NCBI GenBank assembly: GCA_003604975.1
Contig: QZIR01000051.1
Span: forward strand, 26,019 to 90,018
Source: Desulforudis sp.
GTDB taxonomy: Bacteria > Bacillota > Desulfotomaculia > Desulfotomaculales > Desulforudaceae
Length of the DNA stretch: 64,000 bases
Direction: 5' to 3'
Shown here: positions 1 through 10,528 of the stretch, piece after piece
Position numbering within the stretch: position 1 is the stretch's first letter
Layout: each line of letters opens with the position of its first letter
Notes under the pieces: generated by a model
The model's database searches: none
Told to the model about the DNA's origin: nothing
Seen by the model: the letters and a program-made list of their open reading frames with translations, nothing else
Made by a program: the position numbers and the translations under genes

Positions 1-1331
1 CGGTAGTCTGAAACCGGCCCGGGATGGTCGGCGATCACCTGCTCGATTACGGCATTGATCGAGGCCTCGTCGCTGATCTGCTCAAGCCCCTTTTCCTTAA
101 CCACCGCTTGGGCATCCTTACCGGTACGGAACATCTCCTCGAACACTTCCTTGGCCAGTTTACCGCTGATCGTACCCTTGTCAATCAGCGCCAGCATGCC
201 CGCCAGTTGGGCCGGTCGTACCCGGGCCTCCCCAATCTCACTGTTGGTATCATTAAGCAGCCTCAATAATTCACCCATAAGCCAGTTGCTCACGGTCTTC
301 GGTTGCGGATAAAGGCTCACGCATTCTTCAAAGTAGTTACCCAGCTCCTTGCTGCTGGTAAGCACCCCGGCATCGTAGGCCGGAAGCTTGTATGCATCCA
401 TGTACCGACAGCACCGGGCATCGGGCAGTTCCGGAAGTTGTTGGGTGATCTCTTCAATCCACAACGGGCTGATGACGATCGGCACCAAGTCCGGTTCCGG
501 GAAATAGCGGTAGTCGTGGGCCTCTTCCTTACTACGCATGGACAGAGTCACCCCCCTGGTCTCATCCCAGGTGCGCGTCTCCTGTACAATGCGTTCACCC
601 GTTTCCAGGCACTCAATCTGCCGTTCAATTTCATACTGGACGGCTTTTTGCAGGGCGCGGAAGGAGTTCATATTCTTGATTTCCGTCTTGGTACCAAAAG
701 TATCCGATCCCCGTACCCGAACCGAGACGTTCGCGTCACAGCGGAGTGAACCTTCCTCCATACGGCAGTCTGAAACACCGGTGTACTGGATGATCGTCTT
801 TAATTTGTCGAGGTAGGCGCGGGCCTCCTGCGGCGAACGCATATCGGGCTCAGAGACGATCTCAAGAAGCGGAACACCGGTTCGGTTATAGTCAACCAGG
901 GAATAGGGCGTAGTGGCGATGGTTCCTTGGTGTAGGAGCTTTCCAGCATCCTCTTCCATATGCACGCGGGTAATCCCGATCCTGACGGGCTGACCATCCT
1001 CATCCTCTACATCTAGGTAACCGTCGTAGGCAATCGGAAGATCGTACTGCGATATCTGGTAGTTCTTAGGAAGGTCGGGGTAGAAATAGTGTTTCCGGTC
1101 GAACTTGCAAAACCGGGCCACCGAACAGTTCAGGGACAGGCCGACCATTATCGCCGCCTCTACCACATTACGGTTTAACACGGGTAAAGTGCCCGGCAGA
1201 CCTAGGCAGACCGGACACACGTGATTATTCGGATCACCGCCGAAGGCGGTCGACGAATGGCAGAAGATCTTTGAGGCCGTCTGCAGTTCGACGTGCACCT
1301 CCAACCCGATTACGGGTTCATACCTGGTCAT
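1..1331 (-). CDS. gatB: Asp/Glu-tRNA(Asn/Gln) amidotransferase subunit B, partial
   Basis: This is the kinase/tRNA-binding subunit of GatCAB, which turns misacylated Glu-tRNA(Gln) or Asp-tRNA(Asn) into the correct amide form. The ATG at 1331 starts one base after the gatA stop codon and has a GGAGG site 9 nt upstream. About 443 of the usual ~475 residues are inside the window; the C-terminal tail runs off the left edge. The N-terminus contains the family hallmark ending GLEVHVEL, then the CPVCLGLPG segment, the [18 protein letters not shown] loop, and a GSLRCDAN motif of the active-site cradle. It is the last of the gatC-gatA-gatB set visible here. I am confident of the identity; only the end is missing. 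Confidence 0.96.
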   Translation of the reverse strand, partial: MTRYEPVIGLEVHVELQTASKIFCHSSTAFGGDPNNHVCPVCLGLPGTLPVLNRNVVEAAIMVGLSLNCSVARFCKFDRKHYFYPDLPKNYQISQYDLPIAYDGYLDVEDEDGQPVRIGITRVHMEEDAGKLLHQGTIATTPYSLVDYNRTGVPLLEIVSEPDMRSPQEARAYLDKLKTIIQYTGVSDCRMEEGSLRCDANVSVRVRGSDTFGTKTEIKNMNSFRALQKAVQYEIERQIECLETGERIVQETRTWDETRGVTLSMRSKEEAHDYRYFPEPDLVPIVISPLWIEEITQQLPELPDARCCRYMDAYKLPAYDAGVLTSSKELGNYFEECVSLYPQPKTVSNWLMGELLRLLNDTNSEIGEARVRPAQLAGMLALIDKGTISGKLAKEVFEEMFRTGKDAQAVVKEKGLEQISDEASINAVIEQVIADHPGPVSDY

Positions 1332-1332
1332 C

Positions 1333-2817
1333 CTACTTCACCTCCCCGGTCAGCGGCGGGCGCTTCAAGTGGTGAGCGGTGCTCTGTTCAAAGGTATAGG
1401 CCGCCCGTAAAAGGGTGCTTTCCGAGAACGGTTTACCGATGAGCTGTAAACCCACTGGCATCCCGTCTACAAAGCCGGCCGGAATCGAGACACCCGGCAG
1501 TCCGGCCAGGTTCACCGCCAGGGTAAATACGTCGGATAGGTACATTGTGAGTGGATCATCGACCTTTTCGCCAAACCGGAAGGCCGTACTCGGCGTGGTT
1601 GGCGAGATCAGGAAGTCAAATTTCTCAAAGGCACGTTCGAAATCACGCCGGATCAGGGTCCTTACCTTTAGCGCCTTAAGGTAGTAGGCATCGTAATAGC
1701 CAGCGGACAGGGCATATGTCCCCAACATCACCCGCCGTTTAACTTCAGCTCCGAACCCACGACTGCGGGTCCGGGAGAACATGTCCACGACGTCTTCGGC
1801 CTCTTCCACGCGGTAACCGTACCGCACCCCGTCGTACCGGGCCAGGTTGGAGCTGGCCTCCGCCGGGGCGATGATGTAGTAGGTAGACAGCGCGTATTCG
1901 GTGTGCGGCAGGGTGGTTTCCTCCACCCTCGCCCCGCGCTGTTCCAGCACAGTGATGGCCTCTTCAATCACCCGCCGCACGCGGTCGTCCAAGCCGGCCG
2001 CAAAATACTCCGCGGGCACACCGATGCGAAACCCATCAATGTCCTCTACAAGCGCGTTCCGGTAGTCGGGCAGTTCTGTGGGTACCGAAGTCGAGTCCAT
2101 GGAGTCGTGCCCGCTGATTGCGTTCAGCATCAGGGCACAGTCGGTTACATCCCTGGCGAACGGACCGATCTGGTCGAGGGAAGAGGCAAAGGCCACCAGA
2201 CCGTAGCGCGACACTGTACCGTAGGTTGGCTTCATCCCCACCACGCCGCAGAACGCCGCCGGTTGGCGGATAGAACCTCCGGTGTCGGATCCCAGCGCAC
2301 AGATCGCCTCCCCGGCCGCCACTGCGGCAGCGGATCCGCCGCTCGAACCACCGGGTACACAGTCCAGGCTCCAGGGGTTACATGTCTTCTGAAATGCCGA
2401 GTTCTCGGTAGACGACCCCATGGCAAATTCGTCCATGTTTGTCTTTCCGGTGATCACCGCGTCTTCCTGGCGGAGCTTGTCAACTACAGTGGCGTTATAG
2501 GGTGGAACAAAGTTGTAGAGTATCTTTGAAGCACAAGTAGTTTTTAAACCTTTCGTACAGAGGTTGTCCTTCAAAGCTACCGGAATCCCGGCCAACGGGG
2601 AGATCGCTTCCCCCCTGTCAATTTTTCGGTCAACCGCCCGTGCCTTTTCCAGGGCTTCTTCCCGGACCAGGCTGAGGTAGGCCTTGACCTTATCCTCGAC
2701 CTGGTTAATCCGCTTAAAGACGGCCAGACAGACTTCTTCGGCCCGGATTTCCTTGCTCGTAAGAAGATTATGCAGTTTGTGTGCGGTTAATTCACAGATT
2801 TCCAAGTGCCATATCAC
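1333..2817 (-). CDS. gatA: Asp/Glu-tRNA(Asn/Gln) amidotransferase subunit A
   Basis: This is the glutaminase subunit of GatCAB and belongs to the amidase-signature family. Counting from the GTG at 2817, the Ser-Ser-Lys triad is visible: Lys83 in PVALKDNLC, Ser158 in the [14 protein letters not shown] glycine-serine stretch, and Ser182 in GSDTGGSIR. The length of 494 is slightly above the usual ~485. The GTG abuts its AGGAG site, so translation may instead begin at the TTG at 2805 (11 nt after AGGAG), giving an N-terminus [11 protein letters not shown] that matches the family better. A 131-nt gap separates it from gatC, which is unusual for this operon. Confidence 0.97.
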   Translation of the reverse strand: MIWHLEICELTAHKLHNLLTSKEIRAEEVCLAVFKRINQVEDKVKAYLSLVREEALEKARAVDRKIDRGEAISPLAGIPVALKDNLCTKGLKTTCASKILYNFVPPYNATVVDKLRQEDAVITGKTNMDEFAMGSSTENSAFQKTCNPWSLDCVPGGSSGGSAAAVAAGEAICALGSDTGGSIRQPAAFCGVVGMKPTYGTVSRYGLVAFASSLDQIGPFARDVTDCALMLNAISGHDSMDSTSVPTELPDYRNALVEDIDGFRIGVPAEYFAAGLDDRVRRVIEEAITVLEQRGARVEETTLPHTEYALSTYYIIAPAEASSNLARYDGVRYGYRVEEAEDVVDMFSRTRSRGFGAEVKRRVMLGTYALSAGYYDAYYLKALKVRTLIRRDFERAFEKFDFLISPTTPSTAFRFGEKVDDPLTMYLSDVFTLAVNLAGLPGVSIPAGFVDGMPVGLQLIGKPFSESTLLRAAYTFEQSTAHHLKRPPLTGEVK

Positions 2818-2948
2818 TCCTGTTGAAGACCCCTGGTAAACAGGGAATCCTCGTCAATAGCCCTCCAGTGGTATTGTTCGTTTGAATCAAGACTGTCGCC
2901 GGTGACACGTCTATGGGGAACGGGAATACTCTGGAAATGGGGATAGAC

Positions 2949-3230
2949 TTAGATGATTCGCGGAACCTTGAAGCAATTATCTTCTCGATCAGGCGCATTG
3001 GCCAGGGTCTCTTCCGAAGGCAGGTGTTGGCCAACCGTATCGTGGCGGAAAACGTTCTGGAGGGGCAGCACGTGAGCCGTCGGTATAACATCCTCAGTGT
3101 CCAGCTCCTGAAGACGCTCGGCGTATTCCAGGATATCGGCCAGTTGAGAGGCGTACCGCTCTTTCTCTTCTTCGCTGAGTTCAAGCCTCGCCAATAAAGC
3201 GACATGATCAACGACTTCCCTGGAAAGCAA
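2949..3230 (-). CDS. gatC: Asp/Glu-tRNA(Asn/Gln) amidotransferase subunit C
   Basis: GatC is the small clamp subunit that holds GatA and GatB together. I place the start at the TTG at 3230, which follows an AAGGGGGA ribosome site at good spacing and gives 93 residues, the normal GatC length. A longer reading to 3317 would overlap recN and add a non-conserved extension. The sequence carries the GatC pattern: VDHVALLARLELSEEE near the N-terminus, a central LQELDTEDV region, and the C-terminal NAPDREDN...KVPRI signature. Identity is secure and the start fairly secure. Confidence 0.93.
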   Translation of the reverse strand: MLSREVVDHVALLARLELSEEEKERYASQLADILEYAERLQELDTEDVIPTAHVLPLQNVFRHDTVGQHLPSEETLANAPDREDNCFKVPRII

Positions 3231-3297
3231 TAGACTTTCCCCCTTGTGAAAACTGATATGATTATAACTCACCATTGGGCCTGGTGGCAACACTCTC

Positions 3298-4992
3298 CTA
3301 GCCTGCCTGATTTTCAACCCCGCGACTTCTTAACTCCCGGGCCAGCATCCGGGTATTCTCCGTAACTTCTCGACCACCCAGCATTCGGGCCAGTTCCTCC
3401 AGCAGGGCCTCCCCGTCCAGGATGTCAATGACCGTCCGGGTAAGACCAGGACCGGTTTGCTTCCGAATCAGCAGGTGTTGTCGGGCGTAGCAGGCCACGT
3501 GGGCGGCGTGGGTAACGCAAAGCACCTGGCGGTGCAAGGCAATGTCGGCCAGTTTCTCACCTACGGCCTGAAGGGCCCGGCCGCCCACCCCTACGTCGAC
3601 CTCGTCAAAGACCAGCGTGGGCACCTCGTCGACCTCAGCTAACAGCGTTTTAAGCGCGAGCATCACGCGGGAAAGCTCCCCACCGGACGCAATTCTGGAT
3701 AGCGAGCGCACCGCTTCACCGGGATTGGCGGAAAACAGGAATTCGACCGATTCCGCTCCGACCGGGCTCATCGCTTCCAACGGCGCCATTTCGGCCTCAA
3801 ATTTCACGTTACCGATTTCCAGATCGGCCAGTTCACGGACCACTGCCGCACAAAACCGTTCCGCCGCGTCCGCCCGCATCCGGCTGAGCAACGCCGCTTC
3901 CTCCTGCCAGCGCCGTGCCAGCTGTTCAACCCGCTCAGCCAGGGTTCCGGTTTCGGCATCCCCGCTCTCAAGGGTTATCCGTTCGGCATCGGCCGCTTCC
4001 CGAAAGGCCAGGATTGCCTCGATGGTATCGCCATATTTCTGCTTTAATCGGCGCAGGATAGCCAGCCGTTCTTCGACAGTCTCCAGGAGAACCGGGTTAA
4101 ACTCGGCCCGGTCACGTAAACCGACAATCCGGCGCGCAATGTCGTCCACTTCGGCCCGCACATTGTTCAGTTGCTCGCTGATCTCCCCGGCGTCCCGGTA
4201 AATGCGGGCGAGTTGATCCACTACGGTTGTAGCCGCGCCCAACCGGTCAATCCCGGCCGGCAACGGTCCTTCACCCCCGTACAGGGCCTCGTAGGCTTCA
4301 CCGGCCAGGCGGGAGATCTGCCCGGCATTGGCCAGCAGTTCCCGTTCCTCTTCCAGGCTCTTGTCCTCGCCCGAGGTCAACCCGGCACAGTCGATCTCCT
4401 CAATTTGATATTGCAGGATGTCCAGCCGCCGGGCCCTTTCCTTAGCCCCGGTTTCCAGCTTCCGCAACCGGTCCCGTGCCGTGGTCCACTCCCGGTAGAC
4501 CGCTTCCACCCGGTCCCTCTGCGCCATTAGTCCTTCCCCTCCGAACCGATCCAGTAAGTTCCGGTGACGATTCTCCCGCAGGAGTGACTGCTGTTCGCCC
4601 TGTCCATGGAAATCCACCAGGCGTTCCCCGATCCCCCGCGCCGCACTCACACTGATAGTCCTTCCGTTAACCCGGCATACATTCCGTCCAGAGCGCCAGA
4701 TTTCCCGGGTCAGCACCAGGAACCCATCCTCCAGGTCATAGCCATCCCGTATTAGCCAGTCGCCCACCGTTCGGTCCGTGTCGAGATCAAAGACCGCTTC
4801 GAGGACGGCTTTCTCACATCCGGTTCGAACCAGCTCGGCGGAGGCCCGCCGTCCCAGGACCACCTGAAGGGCGTCGATGATCAGGGACTTACCGGCCCCG
4901 GTCTCACCACTGAGGACGTTAAGCCCCGTAGAGAACTCGATGGCCAGATCATCAATCAAGGTAAAGTTTTTGACAAGCAATCTTTGCAGCAC
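3298..4992 (-). CDS. recN: DNA repair protein RecN
   Basis: RecN is an SMC-like ATPase that acts early at double-strand breaks, tethering ends before RecA-mediated repair. The 564 residues match the family length. The Walker A motif GETGAGKS lies at residues 29-36, the ABC signature ASGGELSRVMLALK and Walker B TLVFDEVD are in the last quarter, and the middle is rich in Glu/Arg/Leu heptads as expected for the coiled-coil arms. The GTG start at 4992 gives MLQRLLVKNFTLID, which aligns with the family N-terminus, though its AGGAG site is very close. It lies 6 nt from argR, an arrangement (argR-recN) common in Firmicutes. Confidence 0.97.
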   Translation of the reverse strand: MLQRLLVKNFTLIDDLAIEFSTGLNVLSGETGAGKSLIIDALQVVLGRRASAELVRTGCEKAVLEAVFDLDTDRTVGDWLIRDGYDLEDGFLVLTREIWRSGRNVCRVNGRTISVSAARGIGERLVDFHGQGEQQSLLRENRHRNLLDRFGGEGLMAQRDRVEAVYREWTTARDRLRKLETGAKERARRLDILQYQIEEIDCAGLTSGEDKSLEEERELLANAGQISRLAGEAYEALYGGEGPLPAGIDRLGAATTVVDQLARIYRDAGEISEQLNNVRAEVDDIARRIVGLRDRAEFNPVLLETVEERLAILRRLKQKYGDTIEAILAFREAADAERITLESGDAETGTLAERVEQLARRWQEEAALLSRMRADAAERFCAAVVRELADLEIGNVKFEAEMAPLEAMSPVGAESVEFLFSANPGEAVRSLSRIASGGELSRVMLALKTLLAEVDEVPTLVFDEVDVGVGGRALQAVGEKLADIALHRQVLCVTHAAHVACYARQHLLIRKQTGPGLTRTVIDILDGEALLEELARMLGGREVTENTRMLARELRSRGVENQAG

Positions 4993-4998
4993 TTCTCC

Positions 4999-5451
4999 TC
5001 ACCCTTTCAGCATTTCCATGAAACGCCGAACGACCCCAGGTGCTTTTTGCTTAGAACGGACCGCCACGAAAATCGTATCGTCCCCGGCTACCGTGCCCAG
5101 GATCTCCGGCAGCTTGGCGCCGTCGATAGCCGAGGCCACACTCTGCGCCGCGCCCGGTAAAGTCTTGATTACCACCAGGTTGTCACCGGCTTCCACTTCC
5201 CAAACATTGTCCCGGAAGACCCGGATCAGCCGGTCCTGGTTTAAGCCGGCGACCTGTTCCCTCGGCGGCAAATAGCGGGTCTTATTGCCGGTCGTAGCCT
5301 TCACCAGGCCCAGTTCCTTGATGTCCCGGGAAATCGTAGCCTGGGTAATGGGAAACCCCGCCGAGCGTAAACGGCGGGCAAGGTCTTCCTGAGTGGTGAT
5401 TTCGTTTTCTCTAACCAGTTCCAATACTTTTAGATGACGCTTTGTCTTCAT
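4999..5451 (-). CDS. argR: Arginine repressor ArgR (AhrC family)
   Basis: This hexameric arginine-sensing regulator represses arginine biosynthesis and can activate catabolism. The N-terminal winged helix holds the recognition-helix motif TQATISRDIKELGL (about residues 37-50). The C-terminal oligomerisation and arginine-binding half contains the conserved GTVAGDDTIFVAVR, whose paired Asp residues bind arginine. The length of 150 is normal. It sits between nadK and recN on the minus strand, so it is probably expressed with DNA repair and NAD genes rather than with arg genes, none of which are in this window. Confidence 0.97.
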   Translation of the reverse strand: MKTKRHLKVLELVRENEITTQEDLARRLRSAGFPITQATISRDIKELGLVKATTGNKTRYLPPREQVAGLNQDRLIRVFRDNVWEVEAGDNLVVIKTLPGAAQSVASAIDGAKLPEILGTVAGDDTIFVAVRSKQKAPGVVRRFMEMLKG

Positions 5452-5495
5452 CCCTGCTCCACCCCGTCTTATCCAATCACCGCGTCCCCAAACCT

Positions 5496-6353
5496 CTAAG
5501 CGTCCCTGGTCCCCAGCTTCTCACGCAGGACGTGGAAGAAACTCCACCTGGTGAAGCGCACCAGGCGAGCGACATCGGGCGAGGCTTGGATCAGGATTTC
5601 GTCGCCCTCGTCCAGCGGATGGCTTTCCTGACCGTCTAGAATACACATCGTTCCCTTTTGACTTTTCAGAAGATGCACTCGTATCAGGTCGTCCAGCCCG
5701 ACCACAAGGGGACGGGCGAAGAGATTGTGTGCGCACAGGGGCGTAATTACCACCCCGTTGACGTCGGGAGCCAGCAGCGGGCCGCCTGCCGACAACGAAT
5801 AGGCTGTCGATCCGGTCGGAGTACTCACGATCAACCCGTCCCCATAGTAAGCGGTCACTCTCTCGTCATCGATGTCGAGTCCGATCTCCACGGGACGGAG
5901 CAAAACCCCCTTCGACACAACCACGTCATTCAGGCAGATACCCGAATAGACCATCTGCCCCGCGTGCATCACGGTCGCCTCCAGCATCCGGCGCTCCTCA
6001 AGAAAGTACTTGCCCCGTTCCAGTTTTTCCAGGGCCAGTTCAAGGTCATGGGGCTCGATCTCGCTGAGGAAACCCAGTTGCCCCAGGCGCACACCAAGAA
6101 TCGGCACCCCGGCGGGAGCAACCATGCGCGCGGTGCTCAATACAGTACCGTCCCCACCCAGGGCCAGGGCAAAATCGACGTTATCCAGGACGTTTTCCGG
6201 ACAGATCGGGCATTCACCCGTAGTGTGGGTGGCGTCCAGGATGCAGGCCGAGGCATCCCGCACTTCAAGCCACTTCAGAATGCGCTTCACCACTGGTTCC
6301 ACCAGTCCACGCGAAATATGCCTGTTAACCACGAGGGCCACTGACTTCAACAC
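5496..6353 (-). CDS. nadK: NAD kinase
   Basis: NadK phosphorylates NAD to NADP with ATP or polyphosphate. The 285-residue protein has the diagnostic GGDGT motif (residues 66-70, with the catalytic Asp68) followed by GVRLGQLGFLSE, and the second family motif STPTGSTAYSLSAGGPL in the C-terminal beta domain. It starts with GTG. It follows tlyA after a 91-nt gap and precedes argR by 44 nt; the order tlyA-nadK-argR-recN is widely conserved in Firmicutes. Confidence 0.97.
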   Translation of the reverse strand: MLKSVALVVNRHISRGLVEPVVKRILKWLEVRDASACILDATHTTGECPICPENVLDNVDFALALGGDGTVLSTARMVAPAGVPILGVRLGQLGFLSEIEPHDLELALEKLERGKYFLEERRMLEATVMHAGQMVYSGICLNDVVVSKGVLLRPVEIGLDIDDERVTAYYGDGLIVSTPTGSTAYSLSAGGPLLAPDVNGVVITPLCAHNLFARPLVVGLDDLIRVHLLKSQKGTMCILDGQESHPLDEGDEILIQASPDVARLVRFTRWSFFHVLREKLGTRDA

Positions 6354-6444
6354 ACATCACCTATCCACGCCGGCTTCCAACACCTCACGATTATCTTCAC
6401 CGGCGTACATTTAGCATTCACCAGATATTCAAACAACATAGACA

Positions 6445-7254
6445 TTATACCTGGAAGGCACGATACGCTTCCCCTACTGCCTGATGTACCGGGACCGGTA
6501 CCAACGACACATTGGGCAGTGCACCCTTGGACGCATACAGCAGGTATTCAATATTCCCTTCCGGACCCCGCACCGGGGAATGGGTCACACCCATTACCGA
6601 CCAACCCAGCGCGACGATCACACCGACCAGCCTGTCTAGAACCTCGGCGTGTACTTCCGGGTCGCGCACCACGCCTTTCTTGCCCACCTTTTCCCGGCCC
6701 GCCTCGAATTGGGGTTTAACCAGCAGCACAAACTGGGCGATTTCCTTGGTCAGCCCGTCGAGTTTAGACAATATCTTGGACAGGGAGATGAACGAGACGT
6801 CCACGGTGACCACATCCGCCTGTATCGGCAGGGAGCCTGGATCCAGGTACCGGATATTGGTCCTTTCCAGTACGGTCACCCGGGGATCGTTTCGCAGCTT
6901 CCAGGCCAGTTGCCCGTACCCGACGTCGACCGCGATCACGTGACCGGCCCCGGCCTGCAGGGCACAATCGGTAAAGCCCCCGGTGGATGCGCCCACGTCA
7001 AGCACGGTCTTTCCCCTCAGGTCAATTTTAAATTCCTCGATCGCCCTGACCAGCTTAAGACCGCCACGGCTAACAAAGGGGTTGTCCTGTCCCCGGATTT
7101 CGATGTCTACCTCGGAGGCCACCCCGGTCCCGGACTTGTCCATCCGCTGCCCGTTGACAAAGACACGCCCGGCCATGATCGCCGACCGGGCTTGTTCCCT
7201 GCTGGGGTAGTAGCCTCTTCGTACAAGGAGAATATCCAGGCGCTCTTTAACCAC
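6445..7254 (-). CDS. tlyA: TlyA family 2'-O-methyltransferase (S4 domain + FtsJ)
   Basis: Members of this family are rRNA cytidine-2'-O-methyltransferases; in mycobacteria TlyA modifies both subunits, while the Bacillus orthologue is YqxC. The first ~60 residues form an S4 RNA-binding domain (ERLDILLVRRG...SAIMAGRVFVNG). The rest is an FtsJ/RrmJ-type SAM domain with motif I DVGASTGGFTDCAL, an acidic VDVGYGQLAW and the VDVSFISL segment. The older hemolysin label is historical. The GTG start lies 9 nt downstream of the dxs stop, so the two genes are co-transcribed. Confidence 0.93.
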   Translation of the reverse strand: MVKERLDILLVRRGYYPSREQARSAIMAGRVFVNGQRMDKSGTGVASEVDIEIRGQDNPFVSRGGLKLVRAIEEFKIDLRGKTVLDVGASTGGFTDCALQAGAGHVIAVDVGYGQLAWKLRNDPRVTVLERTNIRYLDPGSLPIQADVVTVDVSFISLSKILSKLDGLTKEIAQFVLLVKPQFEAGREKVGKKGVVRDPEVHAEVLDRLVGVIVALGWSVMGVTHSPVRGPEGNIEYLLYASKGALPNVSLVPVPVHQAVGEAYRAFQV

Positions 7255-7263
7255 CGTGATTAC

Positions 7264-9168
7264 CTACCTCTGCTTTACGGCCAGCCGGAGTTTTGGGGCG
7301 CGCTGCTTCTCGTTCTCGATTACTTCAACCACAGTGGCGGCGGTCAGGCCGTATTTTTCCCGTAGTATAGAGGGCTTTCCGTGTTCCACAAAGATGTCCG
7401 GGATCCCGATCATCCGGACCCGGACTTCGTCGATCTCCTTATTGGCTAACAGTTCCAGCACGGCACTTCCAAAACCGCCGCTGATCGTGTTCTCTTCGAG
7501 AGTAATGACTATCCGTGTCCGCTTGGCATACCGGGTAATCAGGTCAATGTCCAGCGGCTTGATAAACCGCGCATTAATCACGGCCGCGTTGATGCCTTTG
7601 GTGGCCAGGGTCTCGGCAGCCTCCACGGCCACTTGTACCATGTTGCCGATCGCCAGTAGCGTGACGTCGTCCCCGTCCTTCACCACTTCGCCTTTACCAA
7701 TCGGAATGCTTTTCAGTTCCTGATCTAACGGACAGCCCGTTCCGGTTCCCCGTGGGTAGCGGACCGCAATTGGCCCGCTGTGGTCGACCGCGGACTTCAG
7801 GAGGTGCTGCAGTTCATTCTCGTCCTTGGGGGCTGCAACCACGATGTTGGGAATCATCCGTAAGTAAGACAGGTCAAAAGCACCCTGGTGCGTCGGTCCA
7901 TCGTCACCAACCAGCCCGCCGCGGTCGAGGGCGAACACGACCGGCAGGTTTTGTAGACAGACGTCGTGGACCACCTGGTCGAAGGCCCGCTGCAGGAAGG
8001 TGGAGTAGATCGTCACCACCGGGCGCATCCCCTCTACAGCCAGGCCAGCGGCCAGAGTAACGGCGTGCTGCTCGGCAATACCCACATCGAAGAAGCGGTC
8101 GGGATACTGGCGGGAAAACTCCACCAGTCCGGTTCCGGTGGTCATTGCCCCCGTGATCGCAACCACGCGTTCGTCATCGTGGGCCAGGCGCACAACCGTC
8201 CGACCAAAGACCTCTGTATAGGTGACCCGTGGACCCTTCTGCGTCTTACCTGTATCGATCTCAAAAGGACCTACGCCGTGGAACTTGTCCGGGTTGGCTT
8301 CAGCAGGAGCATAGCCCTTGCCCTTTCGGGTCAGGACGTGCACCAGCACCGGCCCATCGGCCGTCTTGGCCTGGTTAAAAACACTGATCATTGCCGCGAT
8401 GTTATGCCCGTCAACCGGTCCCAGGTAGGTAAACCCGAGTTCCTCGAACAGCATGCCCGGTACCACCAGATACTTCAAGCTGTCCTTGACTCTTTCCCCC
8501 CACTTAAGCACACGGGGACCGATCGCTGGGATTCGCCTCATTAAAGTCTCAAACTCTTCCTTGCCCCGGGAATACATGGGGTCTGTCCGCAGTCGGGAGA
8601 GGTAGCCGGACAGGGCTCCCACGTTTCTGGCGATGGACATCTCATTGTCGTTCAGCACCACCACCAACCGTTTGCGCAAGTGTCCGGCGTGATTTAGGGC
8701 TTCAAACGCCATACCGGCCGTCATCGCACCGTCACCGATTACCGCCACCACCGAGCGCTCATCACCGCGAATATCCCGGGCCACAGCCAAGCCTACGGCT
8801 GCCGAGATCGAGGTGCTGCTGTGACCGGTCCCGAAAATGTCGTAGATACTCTCCAGGCGTGAGGGAAAACCGCTTAAGCCCTCGTACTGCCGCAGCGTAC
8901 CAAACTGATCACGACGTCCGGTAATAATCTTATGAGCGTAGCACTGGTGTCCGACATCCCAGATAATACGGTCGTTGGGGGCCTGAAAGACGCGGTGCAG
9001 GGCCAGACAGAGCTCGACCACACCCAGGCTGGGCGCCAAGTGACCGCCCGTCTGGCTGACCGTCTGGACGATTAGCTCCCGGATCTCCCCGGCCAGGGTA
9101 TCCATGTCATCCAGGGAAAGTGGGCGCAGGTCACGGGGTGTATTGATACGCTCGAGTATCTCGGTCAA
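7264..9168 (-). CDS. dxs: 1-deoxy-D-xylulose-5-phosphate synthase
   Basis: Dxs joins pyruvate and glyceraldehyde 3-phosphate using thiamine diphosphate, the entry step of the MEP isoprenoid route. The 634 residues show the expected layout: [13 protein letters not shown] near the N-terminus, the thiamine-binding [18 protein letters not shown], the transketolase-type [18 protein letters not shown] in the second domain, and a C-terminal transketolase domain. The TTG start at 9168 overlaps the oapA stop by 4 nt (TTGA), implying translational coupling. ispA, which acts later in the same pathway, lies upstream across the OLE RNA. Confidence 0.98.
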   Translation of the reverse strand: MTEILERINTPRDLRPLSLDDMDTLAGEIRELIVQTVSQTGGHLAPSLGVVELCLALHRVFQAPNDRIIWDVGHQCYAHKIITGRRDQFGTLRQYEGLSGFPSRLESIYDIFGTGHSSTSISAAVGLAVARDIRGDERSVVAVIGDGAMTAGMAFEALNHAGHLRKRLVVVLNDNEMSIARNVGALSGYLSRLRTDPMYSRGKEEFETLMRRIPAIGPRVLKWGERVKDSLKYLVVPGMLFEELGFTYLGPVDGHNIAAMISVFNQAKTADGPVLVHVLTRKGKGYAPAEANPDKFHGVGPFEIDTGKTQKGPRVTYTEVFGRTVVRLAHDDERVVAITGAMTTGTGLVEFSRQYPDRFFDVGIAEQHAVTLAAGLAVEGMRPVVTIYSTFLQRAFDQVVHDVCLQNLPVVFALDRGGLVGDDGPTHQGAFDLSYLRMIPNIVVAAPKDENELQHLLKSAVDHSGPIAVRYPRGTGTGCPLDQELKSIPIGKGEVVKDGDDVTLLAIGNMVQVAVEAAETLATKGINAAVINARFIKPLDIDLITRYAKRTRIVITLEENTISGGFGSAVLELLANKEIDEVRVRMIGIPDIFVEHGKPSILREKYGLTAATVVEVIENEKQRAPKLRLAVKQR

Positions 9169-9782
9169 CTACGTTTCACCTTCTTCTTTTTCTTTACGGT
9201 CCGGCCTCTGCTGTTTCCGGTGATGTTACAGAAGGAAACCCGTTCGATCAGGGCCAGCAACCGTCCGGCCATGAAGATAACCTCGTTTGGATTCCTGACC
9301 GCAAGTGTCTTACCGTATGCTTTACCGCCGACCACCATTGAGGCGATCAGGGCGGTTATTAAAACGTTAAGAAACAATATGTCCAGACCCGGACGCAACA
9401 AGACCACCTGGACCATCAGGGAAATACCAAGTGCGCCGGCCACAATGCCCGCAATATCACCGACCACGTCCTGGGTAAAATTAGCCACCCGATCGGCATT
9501 GCGAACCAGATACACGCTTTGCTGGGCACCGAATACTCTCTTTGAGGCCTTGGCGTGAAACGGGGCCTCATCTGCTGCAGTCGCTGCCGCCGCTGTTCCT
9601 ATTATATCAAAGATAACACTGATGATAATGATAAGGAGTAAAAAGATGACGGCCAGGTAAACACTGGCCAATCTGCGGGTGATCATCTCCGCGATGACAC
9701 TGAAGAAAACGGTAGCCAAAAAAACGCCTGCCGCTACAATCAGAGCACGGCAAATGAGAGCTCGCGGGTCACAGTTTCGCAA
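9165..9782 (-). CDS. oapA: OLE RNA-associated membrane protein OapA-like
   Basis: This integral membrane protein of about 205 residues lies directly downstream of the OLE RNA and overlaps dxs, which is the genomic position of OapA, the protein that carries OLE RNA to the membrane. Four hydrophobic segments are visible (about residues 12-31, 35-58, 105-125 and 132-153), with a polar, Ala/Arg-rich loop between the second and third ([18 protein letters not shown]...RNADRVANF) and a Lys/Arg-rich tail [10 protein letters not shown] chose the TTG at 9782 because GAGGT lies 8 nt upstream; a reading from 9815 has no ribosome site. The assignment rests mainly on context and topology. Confidence 0.85.
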   Translation of the reverse strand: MRNCDPRALICRALIVAAGVFLATVFFSVIAEMITRRLASVYLAVIFLLLIIIISVIFDIIGTAAAATAADEAPFHAKASKRVFGAQQSVYLVRNADRVANFTQDVVGDIAGIVAGALGISLMVQVVLLRPGLDILFLNVLITALIASMVVGGKAYGKTLAVRNPNEVIFMAGRLLALIERVSFCNITGNSRGRTVKKKKKVKRS

Positions 9783-9820
9783 GGAGTTGCACCTCAACCA
9801 CGTTCGGTGATACATACCTG

Positions 9821-10419
9821 TGTTTAGGGGGTAAGTGACAGCAGATCAAATAAATACTGTAGCTTAGGTCCGTCAGGTTTTCCCAGATGGTTACCTGTCG
9901 TCGCCGAACAGGCGGTTTCCCTTGAAAACCATCTCCGGATCAAAATCCGGGGACGGATTACCACTTAGACTACACTTCAATCTTTGACCTGCCCGCATCG
10001 GACAGCCTAGGAGTTTTCCTCGGCAGAGTTATCCTTCCCCTAGCCTCTTTTGCAGAAACGGTTTCGACCCGCATTCCGGAAATAAGGGCCCTCACTTCCC
10101 GAACGCTTTCAAGGGTATCCACCGCCACCACGCAAGGCAGGCTACACTGCACGCAGCGTCTACCACGAACAGGTTTCTACCCCAAGCCATAGTTCACTTG
10201 CGCTCCCCACGCACTTGGGTCTCCGCGGAACCAGGGTCAACGCCTACATGCCATTGTAGGTCGCCCCGAATCCTTAACTCCCAGTACCAGCCCCCAACTG
10301 GGCGTCGGTAGCCAACACCAGGAACTTCATTGATGTGCCCGATGGCGGATTTTTAGGCCCGCCTTCGAGGAAGGATCTCTGACTAGGATACTGCGTCACT
10401 TACCCAAGAATCCTAAACA
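9821..10419 (-). ncRNA. ole: OLE RNA (ornate, large, extremophilic RNA)
   Basis: The ~700 nt between ispA and oapA has no credible gene on either strand, but its ends pair. On the minus strand the 5' segment at 10419-10395 (TGTTTAGG...GGGTAAGTGAC) complements the 3' segment at 9839-9821 (GTCACTTACCC..CCTAAACA), forming a closing stem around ~600 nt. That length, the location between ispA and dxs, and the membrane-protein gene immediately downstream are the known hallmarks of OLE RNA in anaerobic or extremophilic Firmicutes. Several internal G+C-rich complementary blocks are also visible. Exact transcript ends are inferred from the terminal stem. Confidence 0.88.
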
Positions 10420-10435
10420 TAGATCTTGCCTTCTA

Positions 10436-10464
10436 ATGATAGCACAGCCCCAAGCGTCAAGCAA
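10436..10464 (-). promoter_or_regulatory. Probable sigma-A promoter for OLE RNA
   Basis: On the minus strand a TTGCTT -35 (10459-10464) and a TATCAT -10 (10436-10441) are separated by exactly 17 nt. Transcription would begin near 10428, just before the terminal OLE stem at 10419. It would let OLE, oapA and dxs be transcribed separately from the upstream ispA operon. Confidence 0.5.
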
Positions 10465-10528
10465 ATACGCCTAAACCCCGGGGGACACCGGATGTAACCC
10501 CGCAATCGCCCACAAGGCAACTATGATC

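Noticed and set aside
2792..3211. 139-codon frame across the gatC-gatA junction
   Set aside because: It overlaps gatC in another frame and shows no family features; gatC is unmistakable.
9970..10152. Open frame of 60 codons on the minus strand inside the OLE region
   Set aside because: It lacks a ribosome site and homology, and lies within a structured RNA whose ends pair.
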